A stretch of DNA of 8,139 bases from Bacillota bacterium. Lineage in GTDB: Bacteria; Bacillota; Clostridia; Lachnospirales; Lachnospiraceae. A program made the translations under genes and the position numbers. The stretch spans positions 1 through 8,139 of the forward strand of contig JAIIAN010000139.1 in NCBI GenBank assembly GCA_022717655.1, in the 5' to 3' direction. The notes under the pieces were generated by a model. The model did no database searches. It had not been told where the DNA came from and was given only the letters and a program-made list of their open reading frames with translations. Shown piece after piece: positions 1 to 6,457 of the stretch; positions within the stretch are counted from its first letter, which is position 1; every line of letters starts with the position of its first letter.

Positions 1-567
1 GTACCGGAGATCTGGATTGCATTCGCAGAGGCGAGTGGAATTCCGGAACTCAAGAAAACCACCAGAGACGAGCCGGATTATGATAAGCTGATGAAATACC
101 GCTTAAACATCTTAAAAGAACACAACCTTGGATTAAAAGAGATTCAGGAAACTATCGCAAAGATTGACCCGATTCCTGGTGCAAAAGAATTTTTGGACAA
201 GTTAAGAGAAATGACTCAGGTTATCATTATCAGTGATACTTTCTCCCAGTTTGCCGGACCTTTAATGAAAAAACTCGGCTATCCGACCATCTTCTGCAAC
301 TCTCTCGTTGTCGCAGAAAATGGAGAAATCACAGACTTCAAGATGCGTTGTGAGAAATCCAAATATACTACTGTAAAAGCTTTACAGTCCATCGGTTATG
401 ACACAATCGCAAGCGGTGACAGCCATAATGACCTTGGTATGATTCAGGCAAGTAAAGCAGGATTTTTATTTAAAAGTACAGAAGCAATCAAAGCAGAATA
501 TCCGGAAATTCCGGCTTATGAAACTTATGACGAACTGCTTGATGCAATCAAAAAAGTGATTGGTTAA
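1..567 (+). CDS. thrH: ThrH-like phosphoserine phosphatase / phosphoserine:homoserine phosphotransferase, 5' truncated
   Basis: The reading frame is open from the first base of the window and gives 188 residues. It begins at VPEIWIAFAE, which in known ThrH proteins follows directly after the N-terminal catalytic DxE/DxD motif, so only about ten residues should be missing upstream. HAD motif II is the Ser of IIISDTF (about residue 78 of the visible part). Motif IV is the GDSHND stretch (about 139-144), which binds Mg2+. The long helical insert after VPEIW, including TTRDEPDYDKLM, is typical of ThrH rather than of SerB. Known family members dephosphorylate phosphoserine and can pass the phosphate to homoserine, linking serine and threonine synthesis in the cytosol. 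The internal ATG at 91 is not the true start, because conserved family sequence precedes it. A hairpin terminator follows 19 bases after the stop codon. Which of the two activities dominates cannot be told from sequence. Confidence 0.88.
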   Translation, partial: VPEIWIAFAEASGIPELKKTTRDEPDYDKLMKYRLNILKEHNLGLKEIQETIAKIDPIPGAKEFLDKLREMTQVIIISDTFSQFAGPLMKKLGYPTIFCNSLVVAENGEITDFKMRCEKSKYTTVKALQSIGYDTIASGDSHNDLGMIQASKAGFLFKSTEAIKAEYPEIPAYETYDELLDAIKKVIG

Positions 568-586
568 GCAAAGCAGTTGATATGAA

Positions 587-623
587 AAAGAGACATCCGA
601 AAAAATCGAATGTCTCTTTGTTT
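587..623. terminator. Bidirectional intrinsic terminator between thrH and the convergent export operon
   Basis: Arms 587-600 and 606-619 form a 14-bp stem with one mismatch (C597/A609) around a 5-base A loop. On the plus strand it is followed by TTTGTTTT. On the minus strand the stem runs into TTTTTC. It lies between the stops of two convergent genes (567 and 637), so it can end both transcripts. Confidence 0.85.
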
Positions 624-636
624 TATTCTGACAAAA

Positions 637-951
637 TTATAAACCGGAAATTAACAAAATCAATAACATCACTATCCACAGAATCACTGCTCTTTTTTGA
701 TGCATCCACCGACTTCCGTATTTTGTGCAAAGCACTACTTCATCCTTCGGATTTTTTAACTCAAACAGCCAGAAAATCTCACTGATTAAAATCGCTGAAG
801 CAATAAAAATACATCTCCATGTAATGCTGTCCTGTCCTGCCGTCTGGGTTATCTTTCCAAGTAAACATGCCAAAAATCCTGCAAACCAAATCCATTTTGT
901 ATACAATGTTCGTTTTATTTCCGATTTTAATTTCGCACTTATTAAGTTCAT
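637..951 (-). CDS. Small integral membrane protein (104 aa), putative partner of the adjacent ABC ATPase
   Basis: I do not recognise a named family. The protein has three hydrophobic stretches, at roughly residues 19-35, 46-64 and 88-104. A charged segment (NPKDEVV...KYGSRWMHQKR, about 67-87) lies between the last two. The N-terminus is basic and amphipathic (KLKSEIKR), as is common at the cytoplasmic start of ABC-2 type permeases. The start is well supported: ATG at 951-949 comes one base after the TAG stop of the ATPase gene (TAGAATG), with a GGGGAG ribosome binding site inside the end of that gene. The two are therefore almost certainly translated in a coupled way. At 104 residues it is far shorter than a six-helix ABC permease. 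It may be a dedicated small subunit, a remnant of a longer permease, or a permease that works as a multimer. No frame on either side looks like its missing remainder. A terminator follows. Confidence 0.6.
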   Translation of the reverse strand: MNLISAKLKSEIKRTLYTKWIWFAGFLACLLGKITQTAGQDSITWRCIFIASAILISEIFWLFELKNPKDEVVLCTKYGSRWMHQKRAVILWIVMLLILLISGL

Positions 952-952
952 T

Positions 953-1606
953 CTAAATACTCCCCACTTTCCCGTTTTTCATCGTCAGATTCCAGTCCGC
1001 CATTTCCTCGCATCTGCTTTTCGCCTCATCAACACTGCTTCTCTCTGTAATAATCACAATGCGGTCTTGAAAAAATTCTCCTGCCAGCTCATAAAACAAA
1101 TTTTCTTCTCTTTCATCTAAATAAGCCGAAGGTTCGTCTAAAACTAAAACCTCCGGCCGGTTTAAAACTGCCTGTGCCATTCCGACTCTCTGCCTCATTC
1201 CCTTCGAGAGTCTTGCTATTTTTTTGTCCCGCACCTCCCACAATCGAAGTGCTCCAAGTGCCTCTGCAGTTCTTCTTTTTGTCTGCTTCTTCGATAAGCC
1301 CTTATAAGCTGAAATATAATTCAGATATTCCTTTACCGTAAATACATGGTCCGGTTCAAAATGCTGTGGCAGATATCCAAGCACCGCTTTATACTGTGGA
1401 TAATCTTCAAACACATTTCTTTCGTTATAAAAGATTTTTCCCTCTGTCGGTTTCACGCTTCCTGTGAGCAGACGAAGCAGCGTTGTTTTTCCACATTTAG
1501 AAATTCCGGAAATTCTCCACACACCGTTTGTCAGGACAAGAGAGGTATCCTCCACTGCCGTCTTTTTGCCATATTGTTTTGAAATGTGCAAAAGCTCTAA
1601 TTTCAT
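953..1606 (-). CDS. ABC transporter ATP-binding protein (BcrA/ABC-2 export type), atypical catalytic motifs
   Basis: This 217-residue protein is a single nucleotide-binding domain. Visible elements in order are Walker A GISKCGKT (34-41), the Q-loop at Q81 in GYLPQ, the signature LSKGM (133-137, normally LSGGQ), Walker B VLVLDE (153-158) and a D-loop SAYLD (160-164). The opening LTNGVWRISG and the VLGYLPQHF...FTVKEYLNYI stretch match the export-type ABC ATPases seen with ABC-2 permeases and bacitracin/lantibiotic exporters. The usual switch histidine after Walker B (STH) is replaced by ITE, with E188 at that position. The second Gly of Walker A is Lys37, although GxxxxGK(T) is intact. The ATG at 1606 is chosen because MKLELLHISKQYG is a normal start for this family. 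The ribosome binding site is A-rich and weak. It lies 56 bases after the MATE stop with no terminator between, so it is probably cotranscribed. The substrate is unknown. Confidence 0.85.
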   Translation of the reverse strand: MKLELLHISKQYGKKTAVEDTSLVLTNGVWRISGISKCGKTTLLRLLTGSVKPTEGKIFYNERNVFEDYPQYKAVLGYLPQHFEPDHVFTVKEYLNYISAYKGLSKKQTKRRTAEALGALRLWEVRDKKIARLSKGMRQRVGMAQAVLNRPEVLVLDEPSAYLDEREENLFYELAGEFFQDRIVIITERSSVDEAKSRCEEMADWNLTMKNGKVGSI

Positions 1607-1662
1607 AGATTTCTGCTTTCTTATTTCTCTTTTCTTTTTTATTATTCTATTCAGCTTATGCC

Positions 1663-2985
1663 TTATTTCTTCCTGTAAATCTTAATTAACAATGGTGCTT
1701 CTACCAATAACATGCCAATCCATCCTGCCAGATAAGAATATGGCAGTGCTTCAATTCCAAATCCCCACAAAAGTACCATCGGAGCAGCTGCAAGCACACG
1801 CACACCCATATTTGTAAAACTGCTGATTAAGGTAACTTTCAAATCTCCAATGCCACGGAAGAATCCCTGAAGTGCATTTGTAATTCCCGGAAGTACATAC
1901 ATAAGTGAAATCAGCCGTAAATAAATCACACCGTGACCGATTACCTCTTCATCCTTTACAAACAGCATCATAAGCGGTCTTGCAAACACATAACAGATAA
2001 TCAAAACCAAGATTCCATAAATCACTTCCAATATAAATCCATAACGGAATCCTTCCCGCATACGGTCTTTCTTTCCTGCCCCTTTATTTTGTGCCATCAA
2101 CGCAGTCATCGCATGCGCAATATTTTGTTCCGGTGTATAGGCAAAGTCATCAATTCGGTTTACCACTGCAAATGCCGCCGCAACGGAAACTCCCATCGTA
2201 TTGACAATCGCCTGAATCCCAATCTTTCCAAGCTGTACCGTCGCCTGCTGCATTGCCGATGCCCATCCATAAGCAATCGTTCGCTTTAAAAGACTTGCAT
2301 CAAACACCAGCCATTTCTTTCCCAATCGCAAAATCGGCACTTTTTTCTGAATATAAATCACACAGAATAAACAGCACAATGCTTCACTTAATACCGTCGA
2401 AACCGCACAGCCATTGCATCCTGCCTTTAATACCACGACAAAAAACAAATCGCCAAACACATTTAAAACTGCACTGATAATCAGAAAATACAACGGAGAA
2501 CTGCTGTCTCCCAGTGCTCGAAGGGTGCTTGAAAAAAAGTTGTATAAAAAAGTAAATACCAGTCCCCAGAAAATAATTCTTAAGTATTCTTTTGTCATTT
2601 CCAGAATCGATGGGTCTACCTGCAGTAACTTTAAAATCGGTACTGCAAAAATGACACAAATAAGTGTTAAAAATACAGAAAATACAACACCTGAAAGCAT
2701 TGTTGTACTAATCTGGCGATGCAGAGTTTTATAATCCTTTGCCCCATATTGAATCCCCATCAAGATACTGGCACCCATACACAGTCCATTTAAAAATAAA
2801 ATCATCAGTGTGCTGACAGGATTGCAGATTCCGACTGCCGCAAGTGCTTCTTTTCCAACAAAATGTCCCACAATAATACTGTCAACCGCATTATAAGTCA
2901 GCTGAAATAAATTTCCGAGGACAAGCGGTATCGTAAACTTTACCAGTATCGGCATAATTTTTCCGGTCGTCAAATCTTTTGTCAT
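1663..2985 (-). CDS. MATE family multidrug/metabolite efflux transporter
   Basis: The 440-residue length and about twelve hydrophobic segments fit the MATE (NorM/MepA/DinF-like) superfamily. These inner-membrane antiporters use Na+ or H+ gradients to expel cationic drugs or metabolites. The family signature is visible near the N-terminus as YNAVDSIIVGHFVGKEALAAVG in pieces (residues 31-52), preceded by the typical short TTGKIMPILVKFTIPLVLG cytoplasmic start. The second internal repeat begins around VQLGKIGIQAIVNTMG. The protein appears full length with a basic C-terminal tail (KIYRKK). The start at 2985 has a clear GGGGAGA ribosome binding site about 8 bases upstream. I see no convincing promoter in the 73-base gap after the small cysteine protein gene, so it is probably read from the promoter near 3290. 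The ABC ATPase gene follows. The substrate cannot be inferred from sequence. Confidence 0.9.
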   Translation of the reverse strand: MTKDLTTGKIMPILVKFTIPLVLGNLFQLTYNAVDSIIVGHFVGKEALAAVGICNPVSTLMILFLNGLCMGASILMGIQYGAKDYKTLHRQISTTMLSGVVFSVFLTLICVIFAVPILKLLQVDPSILEMTKEYLRIIFWGLVFTFLYNFFSSTLRALGDSSSPLYFLIISAVLNVFGDLFFVVVLKAGCNGCAVSTVLSEALCCLFCVIYIQKKVPILRLGKKWLVFDASLLKRTIAYGWASAMQQATVQLGKIGIQAIVNTMGVSVAAAFAVVNRIDDFAYTPEQNIAHAMTALMAQNKGAGKKDRMREGFRYGFILEVIYGILVLIICYVFARPLMMLFVKDEEVIGHGVIYLRLISLMYVLPGITNALQGFFRGIGDLKVTLISSFTNMGVRVLAAAPMVLLWGFGIEALPYSYLAGWIGMLLVEAPLLIKIYRKK

Positions 2986-3058
2986 TGCGCTCTCTCCCCT
3001 TTTTTAGTTCTCTTTAACATGAATGATTACGCTTCTTTTTTATTCTATTTCTATTTTT

Positions 3059-3247
3059 TTACATCTGTTTTCTAACTACTGCATATTCATTTCCATTTCG
3101 GTAATACGGACACTGATAATGTGTATCGGAAACCAGCCTCATATACTCATCTTCGTCCATGCTGACATCACAAAGATAACTTTCATATTCATCATCGTAA
3201 ATATAATAGGTACAGCTTTCACAGCTGCCGGTTTGTTTTTCTTTCAT
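3059..3247 (-). CDS. Small acidic four-cysteine protein (62 aa), possibly DUF6472 family
   Basis: The protein resembles a group of short hypothetical proteins of Clostridia that I recall as DUF6472. That name is from memory and untested. Four cysteines (C9, C12, C26, C46) in a CxxC-x13-C-x19-C arrangement suggest one structural zinc or another metal site. It is rich in Tyr, Asp and Glu, and has no signal peptide or membrane segment, so it should be cytosolic. The gene is real by context. It has an AGGAAGGAT ribosome binding site 10 bases before the ATG and an extended -10 promoter just upstream, and it is the first gene before the MATE and ABC genes. No function is known to me. A role as a metal-binding accessory or regulator of the export genes would be speculation. 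Confidence 0.75.
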   Translation of the reverse strand: MKEKQTGSCESCTYYIYDDEYESYLCDVSMDEDEYMRLVSDTHYQCPYYRNGNEYAVVRKQM

Positions 3248-3285
3248 AATGCTTTTTATCCTTCCTGTAGTTTTTTATTTTTTTG

Positions 3286-3294
3286 ATTATAGCA
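3286..3294 (-). promoter_or_regulatory. Extended -10 promoter for the small cysteine protein / export operon
   Basis: On the minus strand the sequence reads TGCTATAAT, a consensus TATAAT with the TGn extension. No recognisable -35 hexamer lies 17 bases upstream, where the bioB terminator hairpin sits. Extended -10 promoters can work without a good -35. The expected start near 3279 gives a leader of about 32 nt carrying the ribosome binding site. Confidence 0.7.
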
Positions 3295-3339
3295 CAAAAA
3301 AAGACAAAGAAACGATTTTTTCAGCTTCTTTGTCTTTTT
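3293..3339 (-). terminator. Intrinsic terminator of bioB
   Basis: A perfect 14-bp stem (3298-3311 with 3326-3339) encloses a 14-base loop, and on the minus strand it runs into a T-rich tail. It lies 42 bases downstream of the bioB stop. The other side also ends in TTTTT, so it may work in both directions. Its far end abuts the promoter of the next gene. Confidence 0.85.
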
Positions 3340-3360
3340 CATTTTTCTTTATTGGTTGTT

Positions 3361-3380
3361 ATGATTCTTTATGATTCTTT
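3361..3380. repeat. Exact tandem duplication of a 10-bp unit after bioB
   Basis: ATGATTCTTT occurs twice in a row, one base beyond the bioB stop codon and ahead of its terminator. It is probably a replication-slippage duplication. No function is apparent. Confidence 0.8.
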
Positions 3381-3381
3381 A

Positions 3382-4380
3382 TTACTCTTCATCCGTCGAT
3401 TCAATTTCTCCGGTAAATCCGGCTTCTTCTATCATTTTCATTGTCGCATCAATTCCCTGTCCGCCTGCGGTTAGATATCCGGAAGCAAAGATAGAGTCCA
3501 CTACTTTAAATAAGGTCGGTTCAATTCCTTTGAAATAAACTTCTCTTCCTGCTGCACAGCGGATATCTGATTTTGGAATCATCAGTCTCGCAAGGCAGAG
3601 CACTTTTAAACAATATTCCGGTGTTAATTCTGAAATATCTCGGTCTGCCAGTCTCGTTCCCGGAATCGGCAAAAGGAAATTAATCGGTACGGATTCCGGA
3701 TTGATTTCTCTTAAATCCATCAGCATATCCACTACATCTTCTTTACTTTCGCCCATTCCGACGATTCCACCACTGCAGATTTCAAAGCCCAGACCTTGAA
3801 GCATTTTGATATTATTCACACGCTGTTCGTAAGTATGAGTCGTACAGATTTCCGGATAGAACGAACGACTGCTGTTTAAGTTATGATTGATACGGTCAAG
3901 TCCGGCTTCTTTTAACATTTTTGCCTGTTTCTCTGTTAAAAATCCGATGGAACAGCAAATCTGAGTTTCTTTTTTCTTCATTTCGCGGATACGGTCTGCC
4001 AAATCTTCAATTTCTTCATCCGAGAAACCAATTCCACTTAAACCAATACAATGTCTTGCCAGATGTTTTTCATCCACCAAATCATTATCCCCATATAATT
4101 TTTCATCGGAAACTCTGCGATACTTTTCAATCGGAGCTTCGGAATCACGGGACTGCGCACAATATGCACAGTTCTGGGAACAGTTTCCACTGCGCACATT
4201 TGTTAATAGCTGTACACTGACTTTTTTTCCTTTGTATTTGGTACGAAGTGCGTAAGCACAATCTAAAAGTTTTGACATTTCCTCTTCCGGAAAATTTAAG
4301 ATTTCAACAGCTTCCTCACGGGTTAACGGTTTGTTTTCGTCCCAGTTTTCTAAACGTGATGTGATGGATGATTCTGACAT
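3382..4380 (-). CDS. bioB: Biotin synthase (radical SAM), probably the anaerobe-type variant
   Basis: BioB inserts sulfur into dethiobiotin to make biotin, using S-adenosylmethionine. The 332-residue protein carries the radical SAM motif C67-x3-C71-xx-C74 (NCSQNCAYC). Aligned by eye to E. coli BioB, with a constant offset of 14, every classical auxiliary-cluster ligand is present: C111, C142, C202 and R274 match C97, C128, C188 and R260. Two further cysteines, C143 and C275, sit next to two of these ligands where E. coli has Met and Leu. NHNLNSS, CSGGIVGMGE and ESVPINFL are typical BioB blocks. No other bio genes are in the window, so precursors may come from elsewhere on the genome or from uptake. 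The start at 4380 has an AGAGGAAAG ribosome binding site. Expression is probably repressed by BirA-biotin through the operator upstream. Confidence 0.93.
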   Translation of the reverse strand: MSESSITSRLENWDENKPLTREEAVEILNFPEEEMSKLLDCAYALRTKYKGKKVSVQLLTNVRSGNCSQNCAYCAQSRDSEAPIEKYRRVSDEKLYGDNDLVDEKHLARHCIGLSGIGFSDEEIEDLADRIREMKKKETQICCSIGFLTEKQAKMLKEAGLDRINHNLNSSRSFYPEICTTHTYEQRVNNIKMLQGLGFEICSGGIVGMGESKEDVVDMLMDLREINPESVPINFLLPIPGTRLADRDISELTPEYCLKVLCLARLMIPKSDIRCAAGREVYFKGIEPTLFKVVDSIFASGYLTAGGQGIDATMKMIEEAGFTGEIESTDEE

Positions 4381-4424
4381 AATTACTTTCCTCTCATTTT
4401 TCGATGTTTTTACGTATAAAGTTT

Positions 4425-4453
4425 AGTATATCCATAAAAGAATCAAATGTCAA
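4425..4453 (-). promoter_or_regulatory. Sigma-A promoter of bioB
   Basis: Read on the minus strand: TTGACA (4453-4448), a 17-base spacer, then TATACT (4430-4425). This is a near-consensus promoter, predicting a start near 4418 and a leader of about 38 nt. The -35 box lies inside the gene-proximal arm of the inverted repeat at 4445-4480. Confidence 0.85.
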
Positions 4454-4480
4454 CTATTTTATTTTTTCAAGTTGACATTT
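4445..4480. promoter_or_regulatory. Probable BirA (biotin repressor) operator
   Basis: Perfect 11-base inverted arms AAATGTCAACT (4445-4455) and AGTTGACATTT (4470-4480) are separated by 14 bases. The known Firmicute BirA box is close to TTGTTAACC-N14/15-GGTTAACAA. The half-site core TGTCAAC here differs from TGTTAAC by one base, and the spacing agrees. Position over the -35 box of a biotin gene supports repression by BirA bound to biotinyl-AMP. It is assigned by motif and context only. Confidence 0.75.
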
Positions 4481-4485
4481 AGTTC

Positions 4486-4527
4486 AAAAAAAGCCTGTCC
4501 GCAAGATTTTTCTATACAGACAGACTT
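4486..4527 (-). terminator. Intrinsic terminator of pgi
   Basis: On the minus strand a 9-bp stem (4527-4519 with 4499-4491, one G-T pair), extendable by about four weaker pairs, is followed by a run of seven T (complement of 4486-4492). It lies 27 bases after the pgi stop and just before the bioB operator. Confidence 0.85.
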
Positions 4528-4553
4528 TCTCTTAAAAATTTAAAATTAAAGAA

Positions 4554-6134
4554 TTAGATGTTTAATAAATCACTAAATACCTTCAGTGCGCCATCTGTTT
4601 CATGTGCAAGCACACGTTTTGCAAGAACTTTACCAAGCTGTACGCCTTCCTGGTCAAAGCTGTTTACATTCCATACAAATCCCTGGAACATAATCTTGTT
4701 TTCAAAGTGAGCGAGAAGTGCACCAAGTGCTTCCGGTGTCAGTTCTTCTCCAATGATGATACTGGATGGACGTCCACCTTCAAAGTTTTTGTTTTTATTT
4801 TCATCTGCTTTTCCGCATGCAAAAGCTACAATCTGTGCTGCTACGTTTGCGCAGAGTTTCTGCTGGCTTGTGCTGTCCTGAATCACAACGTCTGTACCAA
4901 TCTGGCTGTTTTTAAATCCAACAAATTGAAGCGGTACAATATCTGTTCCCTGATGCAGTAACTGATAGAAAGAGTGCTGTCCGTTTGTTCCCGGTTCACC
5001 GAAGATAACCGGACCGGTCGGATAATCTACTGCTTCACCGAAACGGTTTACAGATTTACCGTTGGATTCCATGTCTAACTGCTGAAGATGTGCAGGGAAA
5101 CGGCTCAGTGCCTGAGAGTATGGCAGAACGGCTGTACTCGGATATCCTAATACGTTACGTTCGTAAACACCGATTAATGCGTCAAGCATTTCCGGGTTTT
5201 CTAAGACGTTTTTATTCATTGCAAGTTTATCTTCTTCTGCTGCGCCCTGTAAGAACTGTGCAAATACTTCCGGACCAAATGCCAGAGATAAAACTGCACC
5301 ACCTACTGCTGATGTAGAGGAGAAACGGCCACCAATGTAGTCATCCATGAAAAATGCTGCAAGATAATCATCACTCTTAGCAAGTGGAGAGGTTTCACTT
5401 GTAACTGCAATCATGTGTTTGGATGCGTCTAAGCCTGCATTTTTCAGAGCATCTTTTACGAAAGATTCATTTGTCAGTGTTTCCAGAGTGGTTCCGGATT
5501 TGGAAACCAGTACGAAGATAGAATGTGCAACATCGATAGAATTTAACACTGCTGCTGCATCATCCGGGTCTACATTACTGATAAATTTTGCTTCCATTTT
5601 GAATGTATTGTTTTTCTTAGCCCAGTTTTCCAGCGCCAGATACATTGCACGAGGACCAAGGTCACTTCCACCGATACCAATCTGAACAACTGTTGTAAAT
5701 TTCTCGCCTGCTGCATTTGTGATTTCACCGGCATGTACTTTATTTGCAAAATCTGCAATTTTCTTCTGCTGTTCTGTATAGAAAGTACGTTTATCCACAC
5801 CATCTGCTTCTACTGCTTCACCTAACTGACCACGTGTCATGTGATGAAGAACCAGACGTTTTTCTCCTGTGTTGATAACTTCTCCATTGTAGAGAGCTTC
5901 AAATTTTTCTGCAAGCTGTGCTTCTTCTGCTAATTTCGTTAATGCTTCTAATACATCATCATCTACCTGTTTTGCTGCATAGTTGTAAGCAAGACCGGCT
6001 GCCATAGGAATTGTGTATTTTTTCACACGGTCTGCACCGTTTTCTCCTGACATTACTTCGGTCAGTTTTACACGTTCTACTTTTGAAAGATTCTCAAATG
6101 AAGAAAGAGTGTTTAAATTGTTCCACTTAATCAT
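4554..6134 (-). CDS. pgi: Glucose-6-phosphate isomerase
   Basis: This cytosolic glycolytic and gluconeogenic enzyme interconverts glucose-6-phosphate and fructose-6-phosphate. The 526-residue protein shows the full set of PGI motifs: IGIGGSDLGPRA (152-163), the phosphate-binding VSKSGTTLET (210-219), GGRFSSTSAVG (268-278), LDMESNGK with the catalytic base E356, GEPGTNGQHSFYQ with H387, and NSFDQEGVQLGK with K502. R270 matches the conserved active-site arginine. It belongs to the long bacterial/eukaryotic type, not the shorter Bacillus type. The start at 6134 is preceded by a GAGGAGG ribosome binding site and a good promoter. The gene is monocistronic, with its own terminator, and stands divergent to the riboswitch-controlled ribU. 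Nothing suggests truncation or loss of activity. Confidence 0.97.
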   Translation of the reverse strand: MIKWNNLNTLSSFENLSKVERVKLTEVMSGENGADRVKKYTIPMAAGLAYNYAAKQVDDDVLEALTKLAEEAQLAEKFEALYNGEVINTGEKRLVLHHMTRGQLGEAVEADGVDKRTFYTEQQKKIADFANKVHAGEITNAAGEKFTTVVQIGIGGSDLGPRAMYLALENWAKKNNTFKMEAKFISNVDPDDAAAVLNSIDVAHSIFVLVSKSGTTLETLTNESFVKDALKNAGLDASKHMIAVTSETSPLAKSDDYLAAFFMDDYIGGRFSSTSAVGGAVLSLAFGPEVFAQFLQGAAEEDKLAMNKNVLENPEMLDALIGVYERNVLGYPSTAVLPYSQALSRFPAHLQQLDMESNGKSVNRFGEAVDYPTGPVIFGEPGTNGQHSFYQLLHQGTDIVPLQFVGFKNSQIGTDVVIQDSTSQQKLCANVAAQIVAFACGKADENKNKNFEGGRPSSIIIGEELTPEALGALLAHFENKIMFQGFVWNVNSFDQEGVQLGKVLAKRVLAHETDGALKVFSDLLNI

Positions 6135-6186
6135 AATAGGTTCCTCCTCAATTTATCACTATAGAAAAAACATCCTATAATTGTTC

Positions 6187-6215
6187 ATTATACTCGGAAG
6201 CAAAGGTAAATTCAA
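6187..6215 (-). promoter_or_regulatory. Sigma-A promoter of pgi
   Basis: Minus strand TTGAAT (6215-6210), a 17-base spacer and TATAAT (6192-6187). The predicted start near 6180 gives a leader of about 45 nt with a GAGGAGG ribosome binding site. It is back to back with the ribU promoter, with 26 bases between the two -35 boxes. Confidence 0.8.
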
Positions 6216-6241
6216 GCGAACTGTGAAAAACAGATTCACTA

Positions 6242-6270
6242 TTGAAACCGTAATACATATATAGTATAAT
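6242..6270 (+). promoter_or_regulatory. Sigma-A promoter of the FMN riboswitch-ribU unit
   Basis: TTGAAA (6242-6247), exactly 17 bases, then TATAAT (6265-6270). The start is predicted near 6277, about 12 bases before the riboswitch aptamer begins, which is the expected placement. Confidence 0.85.
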
Positions 6271-6288
6271 AGGAACAAACCAAAAGAG

Positions 6289-6402
6289 AATTCTTCGGGG
6301 CAGGGTGAGATTCCCTACCGGCGGTATAGTCCGCGACCCGCACAAGCGGCTGATTCGGTGAAATTCCGAAACCGACAGTATAGTCTGGATGAGAGAAGAA
6401 CG
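6289..6402 (+). ncRNA. FMN riboswitch aptamer (RFN element)
   Basis: The conserved RFN blocks are present in order: TTCTTCGGGGCAGGGTGA at the 5' side, TTCCCTACCGGCGGTA, CCGCGACCCGC, GATTCGGTGAAATTCCG, then AACCGACAGTATAGTCTGGATG and GAGAGAAGAA. The closing P1 helix pairs TTCTTC (6291-6296) with GAAGAA (6395-6400). FMN binding should favour the terminator that follows and so switch off ribU when flavin is plentiful. This is the standard control of riboflavin uptake genes in Firmicutes. Confidence 0.97.
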
Positions 6403-6425
6403 CGCAAATTTTTAAATACGTGCTC

Positions 6426-6457
6426 AAGCCCCTGGAAGAAATTCTAAGGGCTTTTTA
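6426..6457 (+). terminator. Riboswitch expression-platform terminator
   Basis: AAGCCC (6426-6431) pairs with GGGCTT (6448-6453), continuing after a C-A mismatch through T-A, G-T and GAA/TTC to a GAAA loop, and is followed by TTTTTA. GCCCC at 6428-6432 is complementary to GGGGC at 6297-6301 in the aptamer's 5' strand, a possible antiterminator pairing when FMN is absent. That pairing is inferred and not folded. Confidence 0.85.

Noticed and set aside
582..785. 67-codon open frame on the plus strand after thrH
   Set aside because: It begins at the terminator hairpin and runs antisense into the small membrane protein. No ribosome binding site is evident.
725..1120. 131-codon open frame on the plus strand
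   Set aside because: It overlaps both the small membrane protein and the ATPase genes on the opposite strand and has no convincing ribosome binding site. It is a shadow frame.
6221..6238. Small hairpins between the pgi and ribU promoters
   Set aside because: Stems are only 4-5 bp and lie upstream of both start sites, so they are not transcribed. They show no operator-like symmetry worth reporting.
6239..6427. 62-codon open frame on the minus strand
   Set aside because: It lies across the FMN riboswitch and ribU promoter. The structured RNA fully explains the conserved sequence.
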